Origin: Nocardia wallacei
GTDB lineage: Bacteria > Actinomycetota > Actinomycetes > Mycobacteriales > Mycobacteriaceae
DNA: 52,279 bases
Reading direction: 5' to 3'
Assembly (NCBI RefSeq): GCF_029869545.1
Contig: NZ_JARWQD010000070.1
Coordinates: 1-52,279 of the forward strand
Part shown: in pieces, positions 24,409-35,000 of the stretch
Numbering within the stretch: position 1 is the stretch's first letter
How the letters are laid out: every line of letters starts with the position of its first letter
Notes under the pieces: generated by a model
The model's input: the letters and a program-made list of their open reading frames with translations, nothing else
What the model was told of the DNA's origin: nothing
Database searches by the model: none
Program-made: the position numbers and the translations under genes

Positions 24409-27400
24409 CGCGCGCCCCGTCCTCCGTGCGCGCCAACGCCTGGGACACCAGGTCGGCGACGGTGTCGACGGCCGGTTCCCGCAGCAGCGCGTAATGGTGT
24501 GCCGCGGCGGTGTGCAGATCGAGGCGGCCCTTGGTGTGGGCGCCCCAGCCGAGGTCGGGCAGATCGGTGCAGTCGTCGACCCCCATCCCCACGCCGGAGT
24601 TGCGCGGTGCGGCGAATTCGGCTCGTACCACGAGGGTTTCGAGGCCGTCCCCGTCGAGTACACCGGTGGTGTGGTCGCCGAGTGCCCGCAGGTGGCGCCG
24701 GAAGATGCTCTCCCGCAACCGCTGTGCCGTCTCGTCGCGCCCCGCGAGCCCCGCGGCGGCCAGGCGGCGGTCGACCTCGGCGTGCTGGTCGCCCTCGGGC
24801 CGCTGCTCGAAACCCTCGCCCAGGGTCGTGGATTCGAGGTCGATATCGAGGAAGGCTTCCAGCGAGCCGAGATACCGCGACCAGAACCCGATGTCGGAAT
24901 GCCGGATCCGGTCGGCGATATTGGCGTCGACGAGGACGAGCAGCGCCACCGTCTCTCCGGCCGCGCGGAGCCGCCGGGCCAGTTCGTGGGCGACGATGCC
25001 GCCCATCGACCATCCGCCCAGCCGATACGGGCCCGCGGGCTGATGCGCCCGCAGGACGGTCTCATACGCCCGCGCCAGCTCGCCGATACTGCCCGGGCCC
25101 GGCGCCCCGGCCAGGGCCGGGTCCTGCAGGCCGATCACCGGTCGTCCCGTATCCAGCTTGCGGGCCAGATCGACATAGCAGAGCACGTCACCGCCCGTAG
25201 GGTGCAGCAGGAACAGCGGCTCCCCCGTGCCGTCGCGCAGGGTGACCGCACAGTCCGCGGGCGGCGGTGCGACCTCGGTGCGCGCGGCCGCGGCGGTGGC
25301 CGCGAGCGTCGGGTCGGCGAGGAAATCGCGCGGGGCGACCACCAGTCCGAGATCCGCGCGCAACCGGTTCAGCATGCGGATGGCCAGCACCGAATCGCCG
25401 CCGAGCGCGAAGAAGTCGGCCGCACGGTCGATACCCGTCGCATCGCACCCCAGGTCGAGCAGTCGCGCCCACAGTTCGGCGATACCGCGCTCGGTGTCGT
25501 CCGCCGGTGGGCCGCCGTGCACCGCCTCCATCCGCCGTGCGCCGGAGTTGTCGGGCGCGCGTCCCGCCGACGGCAGTTCGACCGTGGCCGACCAGGTTCC
25601 GGCATCGTCGACCAGGGCCGTGACCTCGGCGCGGATGGCGGCGAACAGGTCGTCGAGCACGCCGGGGGCGAACAGCTCGGCCACCGCGTCCAGATTCACC
25701 ACCACCGCGTCGTCCCAATCCCATTGGAACACCTGCATATCCAACGCCACCTGCGGCGTGCGCACGCGCTGATAGAAGTCGCGCACCCGCACCGACTCCG
25801 GGGTGCCGCCCGGCGGGTGCAGCCCCAGGGTGCTGTGGAACACGACCGGCGCCTGCGGGGCGGTGTCGCGGCGGCGGCGCCCGAGCTCGCGCACGATCTC
25901 CACCCCCGTGACCTGCCCGTGGTCGAGCATGCGGGCGGTCGCCTCCTGCATGTGCCGCGCCGCGGTCGCGAAACTCGCCCCGGCGGGCAGGTCGACGTCG
26001 AGCAGCACGGTGCCGGCGTAGGGGCCGATCGCGTGGTCCAGGTCGCGGGGCAGGTGCAATCGGTTGAGGTACAGCACATTCAGCAGGAACCGGCGGTGCC
26101 CGGCCAGCCTGGCCAGGGCGATGGCGTAGCAGGTGGCGAACGCGGTCGTCGGCGTGATGCCGTATTCCGTGCAGCGCTCGCGCAGCACGGCCATCTGCTC
26201 GCCCGTGATCCACAGTTCCCGTCGCTCCAGGTCGTCCGGGCGCGCCTGTTCGACGGGCATGGTGAACGGCAACCGGGGCGCGGTGGGCAGGTCGTCGAGC
26301 CGCTCCCACCACCAGTCGCGCTGCGCCTGCCACTCCGGTTCGAGCCGCTGCCGCCGCACGGTCTCGACGTAGTCGCCGAAATGCGCGGTGAGCGGCGGCA
26401 ATACGACGTTCGGATCGTCGAGGCGGGTGAACAGCTCGGTGAACATCAGCTGCACCGACCAGCCGTCGGCGACCAGCAGGCTGCTCACGATGTGCAGGCT
26501 CAGTTCCTCGCCCGGCAGGCGCAGCGCGGTGACCCGGAAGGACCAGGGATCCATATCCGGCCCGGAACGCTGCATCCGCGTGCGGGTTTCGGCGCGCACC
26601 CGATCGATCTCACCGATATCCGCGGCACGCAGGTCGATCTCGGTCAGCGGCAGCGCGGCCAGGCGCGGGTCGTCGTCGGTCAGCACCTGTTGCGAGCCGT
26701 CGGGCAGGAAGATCGCGCGCAGCATCGGCTGCCGCCGCACCTGCCAGCGGATCGCGTTCGCGACCTCCTCCGGATCGACCCCGGCCAGCCGGAAATCGAC
26801 GTACATGTGCGCGGAGTCGTAGCTCAGCGCCCAGCCGTGCTGCTGGCCGACCCAGTACGCCTGCTGCAGCGGGGTGAGCGCGAACGGGGCCGCGGGGTCG
26901 TCCTGGTGGGCGAGTTCGATTCCGGCCGTGGCACCTTCGCTCCGTCGCTCGGTGATGAATGCCACCAGTTGCGCCAGGGTCTGATCCCCGACCAGGTCGA
27001 CCACCGGCACCGCGACGCCGAGGCGGCCGCGCACCATGGTCGCCATCCGGACCGCCAGCACCGAGTCGCCACCGAGTCCGACGAACGTCGAGTCCGCCTG
27101 CACGACAACGGGATCGACGCCGAGCACCTGTGTCCAGATCGCGGTCACCGTCGCGGCGATGTCCGCTCCGCCGTCCGACAGGCGCGGACCCGCCTGCGCA
27201 TCGGTCCAGCTGCCGGAGTCCTCGACGAGCAGGCGCAGCCACGACAGGTAGGCGTCGAAGGCCGTGTCGGCGTCGTCGGGATCGAGCACGGTCTCCAGCA
27301 CGTCCCATTGCAGCTGCAGCGCCCCGGCGTGCACGAACGCCTGGTGGTCCAGCCAGACCTGCGGTGTTTGGCTGACGCCGTGCACGATGCGGCCCGCCCA

Positions 27401-30400
27401 CTCCAGATCGGCGTCGTCGTCCACCAGCCCGCCGACGTCGAGGGCGCTGGTGAACACCACCGGAAGCAGTTGCCGGGCACCGGTTTCGGTGGATTTCTCG
27501 GCGAGCAGTTCCAGCGCCGAGTAGCCGCGGTGATCGATGTCGTCGAACAGCCGCTGCTGCGTGCGGGCCACGCGCTCGGCGAAGGAGTCGTCGGCGTTCC
27601 GGTCCACCTCGTGCGCGAGCAGGGTGGTGAAATCACCGACCACGTCGGCGATTCCGGGCAGTGCGACCGGCCGGTCGACCAGGGTCAGCATGACCGCGAA
27701 TCGCTCGTCGCCCGACCATGCCGCGAGCACGTCGGCGTAGGCGGTCAGCAACACCGCCGACGGCGTCACCCCGTGTGTGGCGCACGCGGCCCGCAGCGCC
27801 GACCAGTCCTGCGGCGCCAGTTGCCCGCTGCGGCGGGCGAACCACGGGCGGGTCTGGGTACGGGTGCGCGTCGGCAGGGCCGGAGGGCCCGGGATGGTGT
27901 CGCGGCGCTGCCGCCAATAGTCCACGGCCCGTTGCCGTTCCGGCGTCTCGGCGCGGGTGGCCAGGTGGCCGACGTAGTCGGCGAAGCCGGTGCCGATGCG
28001 CGGCAGTTCGGTCCCGGGGTCGCGGTAGCAGCGGCGCAGATCGCGATCGAGGATCAGGAAGCTGGCGGCGTCGCAGATCAGTGCGTCGATGCCGAGGAAC
28101 ACCCGGGTGGTGGTGTCGTCGAGGACCGCGGCGCGCACATCGAACAGCGGCCACCGGTCGGACCGGTGGACCCGGTGCGAGAGCTGGCGGCGCAGGTCCG
28201 CGAGCTTGTCCTCCCGTTCCTGTTCCCCAATCCCGGCGAGATCGTGACGGCGGATCCGGTACTCCGGCACCTCGGCCAGGACCTGGTTGCGGCCGTCGTC
28301 GGTGATGACCGCCCGCAGCATGTCGTGGCGGTCGATCAGCCGATTCCACGCGCGCTGGTAACGGTCCAGATCCAGGCTGTCGCAGTCGTATTCGAGGTAG
28401 ATGTGGCAGGACACGTCGCTGAGTCCGAACGCTCCCGAGCGCCCCACCCAATACGCATGCTGCACCCGGGTGAGCGGAAACGGGCCGAGGGTGGCGGCCG
28501 GTTCGACCGTGCTCGGTTCCGGGTCCGGAACCGAGCTGCGGCGCTGTGACAACAGCCGGGCGAAGGCCGACACGGTGGAGGCGGCCAGCAACTCCCGCAG
28601 CCGGATCTCGGCGCCGTACCGGTCGTTCAGCAGGTCCAGCATCCGCGTCGCCAGCATCGAATTGCCGCCGAGCGCAAAGAAATCCGCCTCGCCGTCGGCG
28701 ATCCCGAGGCCCAGCAGATCGGCCCACAGCCCCGCCACGATCCGCTCATCGCCCTCGAGCGCCGCGGCCGGATCGCTATCCGGCGAGAGACCGGCCAGGG
28801 CTACCCCACGGCCGCCATCCGAGAACGCATCGGGCGTCGAGGATGTATCGGACTTCGTCGCCGCCGTGCCGTTGTCGGCCCCGACGCGACCGGCGGCGTC
28901 CGAGTGCGATCCAAGGGGCGCGGGACCTTCCGTCGAGGAATCGATACCCGGGGTCGTGGCGGACGATTCGGCGGGTGGGTCGATCCACAGGCGACGCCGC
29001 TGGAAGGGATGGCCCGGCAACCGGACACGGCGACGCGCCCGATGCAGCGCCGCGGGATCGACGGCCGCACCCGCACACCACAATTCGCCCACCGCCGTCA
29101 GCAGCGCGGCGCGGTCGGGGACGGGAGACTCGATGGGCAGGGCGGCGATCTCGTCGGCATCGGGGAGCGTGGTCAGGGCGGAGGTCAGACCGGCCGGGGC
29201 GTTGCGGCGCGCCAGCGTCGCGAGCCCGCTGCCCGGCCCCACCTGCACGATGACGGTCGGCCGCGACCCGGCGGCCGCGCGCACCGCGGCGGCGTATCGG
29301 ACGGGCTCGCGCAGGTGCCGCACCCAGTGCTCCGGCTCGAGCGTCTGCGCGACCCGGCCGGTGAGCGTGCTGTAGAGCGGCACCGTCGCCGGTCCGTGCG
29401 ATAGGCCCGCCGCGGCCTCGCGCAGCACCGGTGCGGCGGCCTCGACGGCCGGGGAATGCAGGGCCGCGTCGATCCGCAGCCGGGTGGTGCCGATTCCCGT
29501 GCGGCCCAGCACGATCGCGAGGTCGCCGATCGCCGGTGCGGGACCGGACACCACGCACGCGTCGGGCGCGTTCACCGCGGCGATCGTCACCTCGGGGTGA
29601 CCGGACAGCAGATCGGCGAGCTCGGACTCCCCCACCGCCACGGCGAGCATGGCCCCGGGTGCGGTCCCCGCGAGGGCGAGGGAGCGCACGGCCACCAGGC
29701 GCGCCGCATCGCCGAGGCTCAGCAGGCCCGCGAGCACGGCGGCGCCGTACTCGCCGAGGCTATGTCCCAGCACCCCGTCCGGCTCGATGCCCATGTGCCG
29801 CAGCGTCATCGCGGTGGCCACGGAGACCGCGAACAGCGCGGGCTGGCCATAGCGCACGTCGTCGGCATCGCGCTCCGGCGCGGCGCCGGTGACGATATCG
29901 CGAATGTCGTAGTCCAGCAGCGGTTGCAGCGCCGCCGCGCACTCGTCCACGACGGCCGCGAAACGTGGCTCGTCGCGGTACAGCCCCGCCCCCATGCGCG
30001 AATACTGCGCGCCCGCACCGGGAAACGCGAAGACGATGTCCGGTCGCCGCGACGGCATCTGCCGCGGCATCGACACTCGCGCCGCTCCGCCGTTCTCCGG
30101 CAGCACCGCCGCGCCGCGCCAGCCGGTCTCGCGGTGCGCACCGCGCAGCACCGTGGCGGCATGGTCGGCGCGCGTGCGGTCGTCGGTCGGCGCGGTGTCG
30201 AGCTGGGCCCGGCAGCTGTGCTCGCTGGCTCCGGAGACCAGCAGCACCTGTGCGCGGCCGTCCGGCTCGCCGGGCGGCGCCGTCTCGGGCGCCTGCGCGA
30301 GGATCATGTGGCAGTTCGTGCCGCCGATCCCGAACGAACTGACCCCGGCGACGCGGGCACCCCGCCGCTCGGGCCAGCTCCGCGTCCGGGTCGCGATATC

Positions 30401-31600
30401 GAACAGGCCGCTGTATTCGGCCAGTTCCGGGTGCGCAGGGTCGGCGTGCACGGTGGCGGGAATGCGCCGATGATGCAGTGCCAGAGCGGTTTTGATCAGA
30501 GCGGCGATACCGGCAGCCGAATTGGTATGGCCGATATTGCTTTTCACCGACCCGACCGCGATCGGTTCGGCGACCGTCCGATCCGCGAACACCGCGGCCA
30601 GGGCGGACAGTTCGATCTGGTCGCCCAGCACCGTAGCGGTACCGTGCGCCTCGATGAGGTCGACCGCGTCGGCGTCCACGTCGGCGGCGGCCAGCGCCTC
30701 GGCGACGACCCGCGCCTGCCCGGTCGCCGACGGTGCGGTGAACCCGGCCTTCCCGGCACCGTCGTGGTTCACCGCGCTGCCTCGCACGACGGCGTAGATC
30801 GGGTCGCCGTCGGCGATCGCCTCGGCGAGGCGGCGCAGCACCACCACCCCGACGCCCTGGCTGTGCACCATGCCCGAGGCCCCCGCGCCGAACGCCCGGG
30901 TGTGCCCGTCGGCGGAGAAGATCGAGTCCGGGACGTGCAGATAGCCGCGGCCCTGCGGCACGATCAACGACACCCCGCCCGCGAGCGCCGCATCGCATTC
31001 CCCGGCGAGCAGCGACTGCGCGGCGGTGTGCACGGCGACCAGCGAGGTGGCGCAGGTGGCCTGGACGGCCACGGCCGGGCCGTGCAGGTCGAGCCGGTAG
31101 GCGAGCTGCTGGGGGAAGTAGTCGGTGAACGCGCCCAGCTGCGCCTGGAGCAGCCCCATCGGATCACGCTCGGCCGCCTGCCGATACGCGGCGAGATTCG
31201 ACTCGTAGTACGCGCTGTGCGAAGCCCCGGTGAACACGCCCACCGCCCCGAGCTCCGCGCCGCCACCGTGCCCGGCATCGCCGAGGGCGTCCCACGCGCA
31301 TTCCAGCAGCAGCCGCAGCTGCGGGTCGAGCAGTGCCGCGTCCTGCGGGGTGAGCCCGAAGTGGCCGGGGTCGAAACGGTCCTGGCCGTCGATGATCCCG
31401 CCGACGGGCACGTAATTGCGCTTGCGGCGCAACGACTCCGCGACGCCGCGCGCGGCCAGCTCGTCGTCGGTGAACCGCGTCAAACCCTCACGGCCGGAGG
31501 CGATGAGCTCCCAGAACGCGGCCAGGTCCGGTGCTCCCGGAAACCGGCATGCCATGCCGACGATCGCGACGGCGTTCTCATCATCCGGTTGCCGACTCAT
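24401..31600 (-). CDS. Hybrid PKS-NRPS: KS-AT-ACP-Cy-PCP-Cy(degenerate)-PCP-TE
   Basis: A 2399-residue assembly-line protein resembling HMWP1 of yersiniabactin. KS about 10-440 (C183 in QATCATSL, H319, H358). AT 520-840 (S614 in GHSLGE, H715; looks malonyl-specific). ACP S981. Cy 1040-1460 with D1172/D1177 (DALICD), T1384 and D1418 all present. PCP S1513. A second Cy-lineage domain 1572-2000 whose first Asp is S1707 (D1712 kept) and whose catalytic Thr is H1922. PCP S2070. TE 2125-2395 with S2198 in GWSMGG. There is no A, KR, DH or MT domain, so cysteine is loaded in trans and modifications come from separate enzymes. The ATG overlaps the OsmC stop as ATGA. Confidence 0.92.
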   Translation of the reverse strand: MSRQPDDENAVAIVGMACRFPGAPDLAAFWELIASGREGLTRFTDDELAARGVAESLRRKRNYVPVGGIIDGQDRFDPGHFGLTPQDAALLDPQLRLLLECAWDALGDAGHGGGAELGAVGVFTGASHSAYYESNLAAYRQAAERDPMGLLQAQLGAFTDYFPQQLAYRLDLHGPAVAVQATCATSLVAVHTAAQSLLAGECDAALAGGVSLIVPQGRGYLHVPDSIFSADGHTRAFGAGASGMVHSQGVGVVVLRRLAEAIADGDPIYAVVRGSAVNHDGAGKAGFTAPSATGQARVVAEALAAADVDADAVDLIEAHGTATVLGDQIELSALAAVFADRTVAEPIAVGSVKSNIGHTNSAAGIAALIKTALALHHRRIPATVHADPAHPELAEYSGLFDIATRTRSWPERRGARVAGVSSFGIGGTNCHMILAQAPETAPPGEPDGRAQVLLVSGASEHSCRAQLDTAPTDDRTRADHAATVLRGAHRETGWRGAAVLPENGGAARVSMPRQMPSRRPDIVFAFPGAGAQYSRMGAGLYRDEPRFAAVVDECAAALQPLLDYDIRDIVTGAAPERDADDVRYGQPALFAVSVATAMTLRHMGIEPDGVLGHSLGEYGAAVLAGLLSLGDAARLVAVRSLALAGTAPGAMLAVAVGESELADLLSGHPEVTIAAVNAPDACVVSGPAPAIGDLAIVLGRTGIGTTRLRIDAALHSPAVEAAAPVLREAAAGLSHGPATVPLYSTLTGRVAQTLEPEHWVRHLREPVRYAAAVRAAAGSRPTVIVQVGPGSGLATLARRNAPAGLTSALTTLPDADEIAALPIESPVPDRAALLTAVGELWCAGAAVDPAALHRARRRVRLPGHPFQRRRLWIDPPAESSATTPGIDSSTEGPAPLGSHSDAAGRVGADNGTAATKSDTSSTPDAFSDGGRGVALAGLSPDSDPAAALEGDERIVAGLWADLLGLGIADGEADFFALGGNSMLATRMLDLLNDRYGAEIRLRELLAASTVSAFARLLSQRRSSVPDPEPSTVEPAATLGPFPLTRVQHAYWVGRSGAFGLSDVSCHIYLEYDCDSLDLDRYQRAWNRLIDRHDMLRAVITDDGRNQVLAEVPEYRIRRHDLAGIGEQEREDKLADLRRQLSHRVHRSDRWPLFDVRAAVLDDTTTRVFLGIDALICDAASFLILDRDLRRCYRDPGTELPRIGTGFADYVGHLATRAETPERQRAVDYWRQRRDTIPGPPALPTRTRTQTRPWFARRSGQLAPQDWSALRAACATHGVTPSAVLLTAYADVLAAWSGDERFAVMLTLVDRPVALPGIADVVGDFTTLLAHEVDRNADDSFAERVARTQQRLFDDIDHRGYSALELLAEKSTETGARQLLPVVFTSALDVGGLVDDDADLEWAGRIVHGVSQTPQVWLDHQAFVHAGALQLQWDVLETVLDPDDADTAFDAYLSWLRLLVEDSGSWTDAQAGPRLSDGGADIAATVTAIWTQVLGVDPVVVQADSTFVGLGGDSVLAVRMATMVRGRLGVAVPVVDLVGDQTLAQLVAFITERRSEGATAGIELAHQDDPAAPFALTPLQQAYWVGQQHGWALSYDSAHMYVDFRLAGVDPEEVANAIRWQVRRQPMLRAIFLPDGSQQVLTDDDPRLAALPLTEIDLRAADIGEIDRVRAETRTRMQRSGPDMDPWSFRVTALRLPGEELSLHIVSSLLVADGWSVQLMFTELFTRLDDPNVVLPPLTAHFGDYVETVRRQRLEPEWQAQRDWWWERLDDLPTAPRLPFTMPVEQARPDDLERRELWITGEQMAVLRERCTEYGITPTTAFATCYAIALARLAGHRRFLLNVLYLNRLHLPRDLDHAIGPYAGTVLLDVDLPAGASFATAARHMQEATARMLDHGQVTGVEIVRELGRRRRDTAPQAPVVFHSTLGLHPPGGTPESVRVRDFYQRVRTPQVALDMQVFQWDWDDAVVVNLDAVAELFAPGVLDDLFAAIRAEVTALVDDAGTWSATVELPSAGRAPDNSGARRMEAVHGGPPADDTERGIAELWARLLDLGCDATGIDRAADFFALGGDSVLAIRMLNRLRADLGLVVAPRDFLADPTLAATAAAARTEVAPPPADCAVTLRDGTGEPLFLLHPTGGDVLCYVDLARKLDTGRPVIGLQDPALAGAPGPGSIGELARAYETVLRAHQPAGPYRLGGWSMGGIVAHELARRLRAAGETVALLVLVDANIADRIRHSDIGFWSRYLGSLEAFLDIDLESTTLGEGFEQRPEGDQHAEVDRRLAAAGLAGRDETAQRLRESIFRRHLRALGDHTTGVLDGDGLETLVVRAEFAAPRNSGVGMGVDDCTDLPDLGWGAHTKGRLDLHTAAAHHYALLREPAVDTVADLVSQALARTEDGARDD

Positions 31601-32094
31601 GCGACGATCTCCAATTCCGTTGCTACCGAGGTCTTGTCCTGCATCAGCGCCAGCACCGGGCACGAGGACTCCACCAGCTGCTGTAGGTGCCGGTACCGGT
31701 CCGGATCCTGCGGGCCGCGCACCCGCACCCGCATGCGGACCGCGCCGGGCCGGGCCGGTTGGTCGATGCCGAAGACCGGGCCCATATCGACGGCGGCCTC
31801 GACATCCACCGCCAGGGAGGTCATCTCGACGCCGAGGCGGGCGGCGTGGAACCGGTAGGTCGCCAGCTGGCAGGCGCCGAGGGCCGCCAGGGCCAGGCCG
31901 ATCGGATCCGGTCCCGCGTCGCCGCCGCCCGCGGGCACCGGCTCGTCGACCACGAGCGTGTGCCCGTTGATCCGGATCGTCATCTCGGTCGGGGTGCCGG
32001 GGCGGTGCTCGGCGTGCGCGGCGAAACGCTGCGTCCGGTCGGTGCGCCGCCGCAGGGTTTCCGCGATTCGAAGTACTGTGTCGCCGAAGGTCAT
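31597..32094 (-). CDS. OsmC-family protein between the two synthases
   Basis: A 165-residue cytoplasmic protein of the OsmC/Ohr peroxiredoxin-like fold. Both family cysteines are present, C75 in GACQLATY and C145 in SSCPV, so thiol-dependent peroxidase chemistry is possible. It overlaps the upstream NRPS stop and the downstream PKS-NRPS start by four bases each, so it is an integral part of the operon. OsmC proteins are unusual in thiazoline pathways. It could protect or process the cysteinyl thiol intermediates, or simply protect against peroxide. The role is not known. Confidence 0.85.
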   Translation of the reverse strand: MTFGDTVLRIAETLRRRTDRTQRFAAHAEHRPGTPTEMTIRINGHTLVVDEPVPAGGGDAGPDPIGLALAALGACQLATYRFHAARLGVEMTSLAVDVEAAVDMGPVFGIDQPARPGAVRMRVRVRGPQDPDRYRHLQQLVESSCPVLALMQDKTSVATELEIVA

Positions 32095-35000
32095 ACGGCC
32101 TCCTCCCCCGATCCGGTCACGGAGTAGCGCGCCGCGTGGGCCAGGCGCCGCCGACGACCGCGCTCGGCCGCCGCGGAGAGATCGATACGGTGCCGCACCG
32201 CGGCATCGACCGGCCGAGATCGCCCGGTCCGCACCGCGATCCACGCCGCCACCCGGCGAATGGACCCGTGGCGGAACATATCCGGAACGGTGAGGTCCGG
32301 CGCCAGGTGCCGGAGGCGGCGGTGGGCGCGAACCAACGTCAGCGATGTCGCCCCCAGGTCGTGGAACGGCGTGGCGGGATCTATTCCGGGGCCGAGCAGT
32401 TCGGTGAAGACCGCGGTCACGGCCTGCTCGAGGTCGGCCGGTGGGTCCACCGCGACGCCGTCGGCGGCCTCGGCGACGTCCCCGGTCTCGGGCTCCACCG
32501 TGTCGGGCAATGCCGGGGCCGCCTGCCCGATACCGTTGCGGCGCAGCGGGTTCGGCAGCTTCGACAGGTCGACCTTGCCGTTGGCCGTCAGCGGTATGGC
32601 GTCCATTCGCACCCAGTGCGCGGGCACCATATAGCGCGGGAGGTGCCGGGCGGCATGGGCGGCCAGGGCCTGCGGGTCCACCTCGTCGGCGACGAGGTAG
32701 GCGACCAGTTGCGGGCGGTCGTCGGCGCCGGGTACCGCCGCCGCCACGCAGCGGCGCACCCCCGGCAGCCGGGTCACCACGGCATCGATCTCGCCCAGTT
32801 CGATCCGGTGACCGCGAATCTTCACCTGGCGATCGGCGCGGCCGAGGAATTCGATGGTCCCGTCGTGCCGCCACCGCCCCAGATCCCCTGTGCGATACAG
32901 CCGTTCACCCAGCGCCTCGTCGTGGACGAATCGTTGCGCGGTCTGCTCGGCGTCGCCGACGTAGCCGCGCGCGAGCCCGGCACCGCCGATGTGCAGTTCG
33001 CCGGGGGCGCCGACCGGGCAGGGCCGTCCGTCGTCATCGAGGATCAGGAAGAACTGGTCGCGCAGCGCCCGCCCGTACGGGATGCTCGTCCAGTCCGGCG
33101 GCACCCGGTCGATCGGATAGCAGATCGACCAGATGGCGGCCTCGGTCGCGCCGCCGAGGCTGATCACCCGGACGTCGCCGATCACCGCGCGCAGGCGGTC
33201 CGGCAGCGAGATCGGAATCCAGTCCCCGGACAGCAGCATCACCCGCAGCGAGGCCAGCCCGGCCGCCGCGGCGGGGTCGGCCTCGGCGTACTCGATCAGC
33301 ATCTCCGCCATCGCGGGTGCCGTATTCCACACCGTCACACCGTGTTCGGCGATCAGCTCGCACCAGTGGCCCGGATCGCGCAGGCGCTCGACATCGGGCA
33401 GCACCAGGGCGCCGCCGACGCCGAGGACGCCGAAGATGTCGTAGACCGACAGGTCGAAGCTCAGCGCCGACAGCGCCAGCACCCGATCGTCCGGGCGGAT
33501 GCCGAACCGGTCGTTGATGTCGTCGATCGTCGTCCGCGCGGCCCGGTGCTCGACAGCCACACCCTTCGGCTCCCCCGTCGATCCCGAGGTGAAGATGATG
33601 TAGGCCAGATCGTCGGGCGCCGGACGGACCGGATCGGCATCCCCGGCAGGCTCGGCGTCGATCGCGTATCCGACGACGTTGTCCGGCAACCTGTCCCGCG
33701 CCTCGGGTGCCACGAGCGCATGGGCGATCTCGGCGCGGGCGCACACCGACGCGATCCGCTGCGGCGGCCAGTCCGGCTCGATCGGCACGAAGGACGCGCC
33801 CGCCTCGATGACCGCGTACACCGCGGCGATCTGCCCGGGCGACTTCGGCGCCACCACCGCGACCCGATCGCCCGCGGCGACACCGGCCGAGGTCAGCCGC
33901 GCGGCCAGCGCCCGCGCCCGGCCGAACAATTCGGCGTGGGTCCACGAGCCCGCGGCCCCGAGCACCGCGGTCCGGTCCGGGGTCGACCGCGCGATCTCCC
34001 GCTGCGGGTCGGTGAGCAACGGGCCGGACCCGGCGTCGGCGTCCAGGCGCTGCATCGCCTCGAATGCCGGATTCCATCCCAGATCGACTGTCTCCCAGTC
34101 GGTGTCGCTGTCGGCGAGGCGCCGCAGTAATCGGGTGTAGGCCGACAGCATCTGCTCGGTCAGCGCGACGGGCAGCACCTGCTCGACCGCGTCCCACGCG
34201 ATCCGCAGCGCACCGGCCTCATCCCACACGATGTGATCGAGCACCACCTGCGGCGTCTGCGACACCCCGAAGATCTCGGCACCGAGCCAGCCCGCCGCGG
34301 CCGACTCGCCCTGCCCCAGCCCCACACCGCTGGTGAACACCACCGGATACCGCGGTGTCAGGTCCGCGGTCTGCATCCGCTGCACCTCGACACCGCTGTG
34401 GGAGCGGTGCTCAAGATCGGCCCAGAATCGGGTGTTGACCCGGGTGGCGAAGTCGGCGAATCCCCGCCACGAGCGCAGGTCCACCGCGGGCAGCTCGACC
34501 AGCGCCGTGGTGCTGAAATCGCCGACGACCCCGTCGTGCGCGTCGGCGTCGGGGCGATCGAACAGCGTCGTGTTCAGGCAGAACGGTGCGGTCGCTCCCC
34601 AGCGGTGCAGCGTCAGCGCGAAGGCGGCCAGCAGGACCGCGGTCGGGCTCAGACCGCGCGCCGCCGCCCGCCCGGTGAGGGCCGTCCACCGCGCGGGCTC
34701 GAGCCGCGCGGCGTGCCTGCGGAAGTGCGGCCGGTGCACCCGTTCGGGCGCCGTCGCGTACGGGAGGGCGGGGCCGGGCGGCAGGTCGGCGGCCCGGCCG
34801 CGCCAGTAGTCGCGGTCGCGCCGCCACACCTCGGAGTCCTTGCGCTCCTCCAGAATTCGCAGGAACGAGGTCGGCACGGGCGGCAACTCGAGGCCCGGAT
34901 CGGCGACCAGTCGGCCCCACTGCCGCATCAGCAGGATCCAGCCCGCCATATCCAGCACGATGATGTCGAATCCGACGAACATCCGCAGGCCGCCGGACGG

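Noticed and set aside
24494..28549. Very long open frame (over 1300 codons) on the plus strand opposite the PKS-NRPS gene
   Set aside because: It mirrors codon structure of the high-GC minus-strand gene, has Arg/His/Gln-rich composition and no recognisable domain, whereas the minus strand gives intact KS, AT, Cy, PCP and TE domains.
24401..31600. Hidden A, KR or methyltransferase domain in the large synthase
   Set aside because: The AT-ACP interval is a Ser/Thr/Ala/Gly-rich linker of roughly 100 residues, and the Cy-PCP intervals are short; none can hold these domains.
29456..31858. 800-codon open frame on the plus strand opposite the KS-AT region
   Set aside because: Antisense shadow; no domain, and it crosses the boundary of two real genes.
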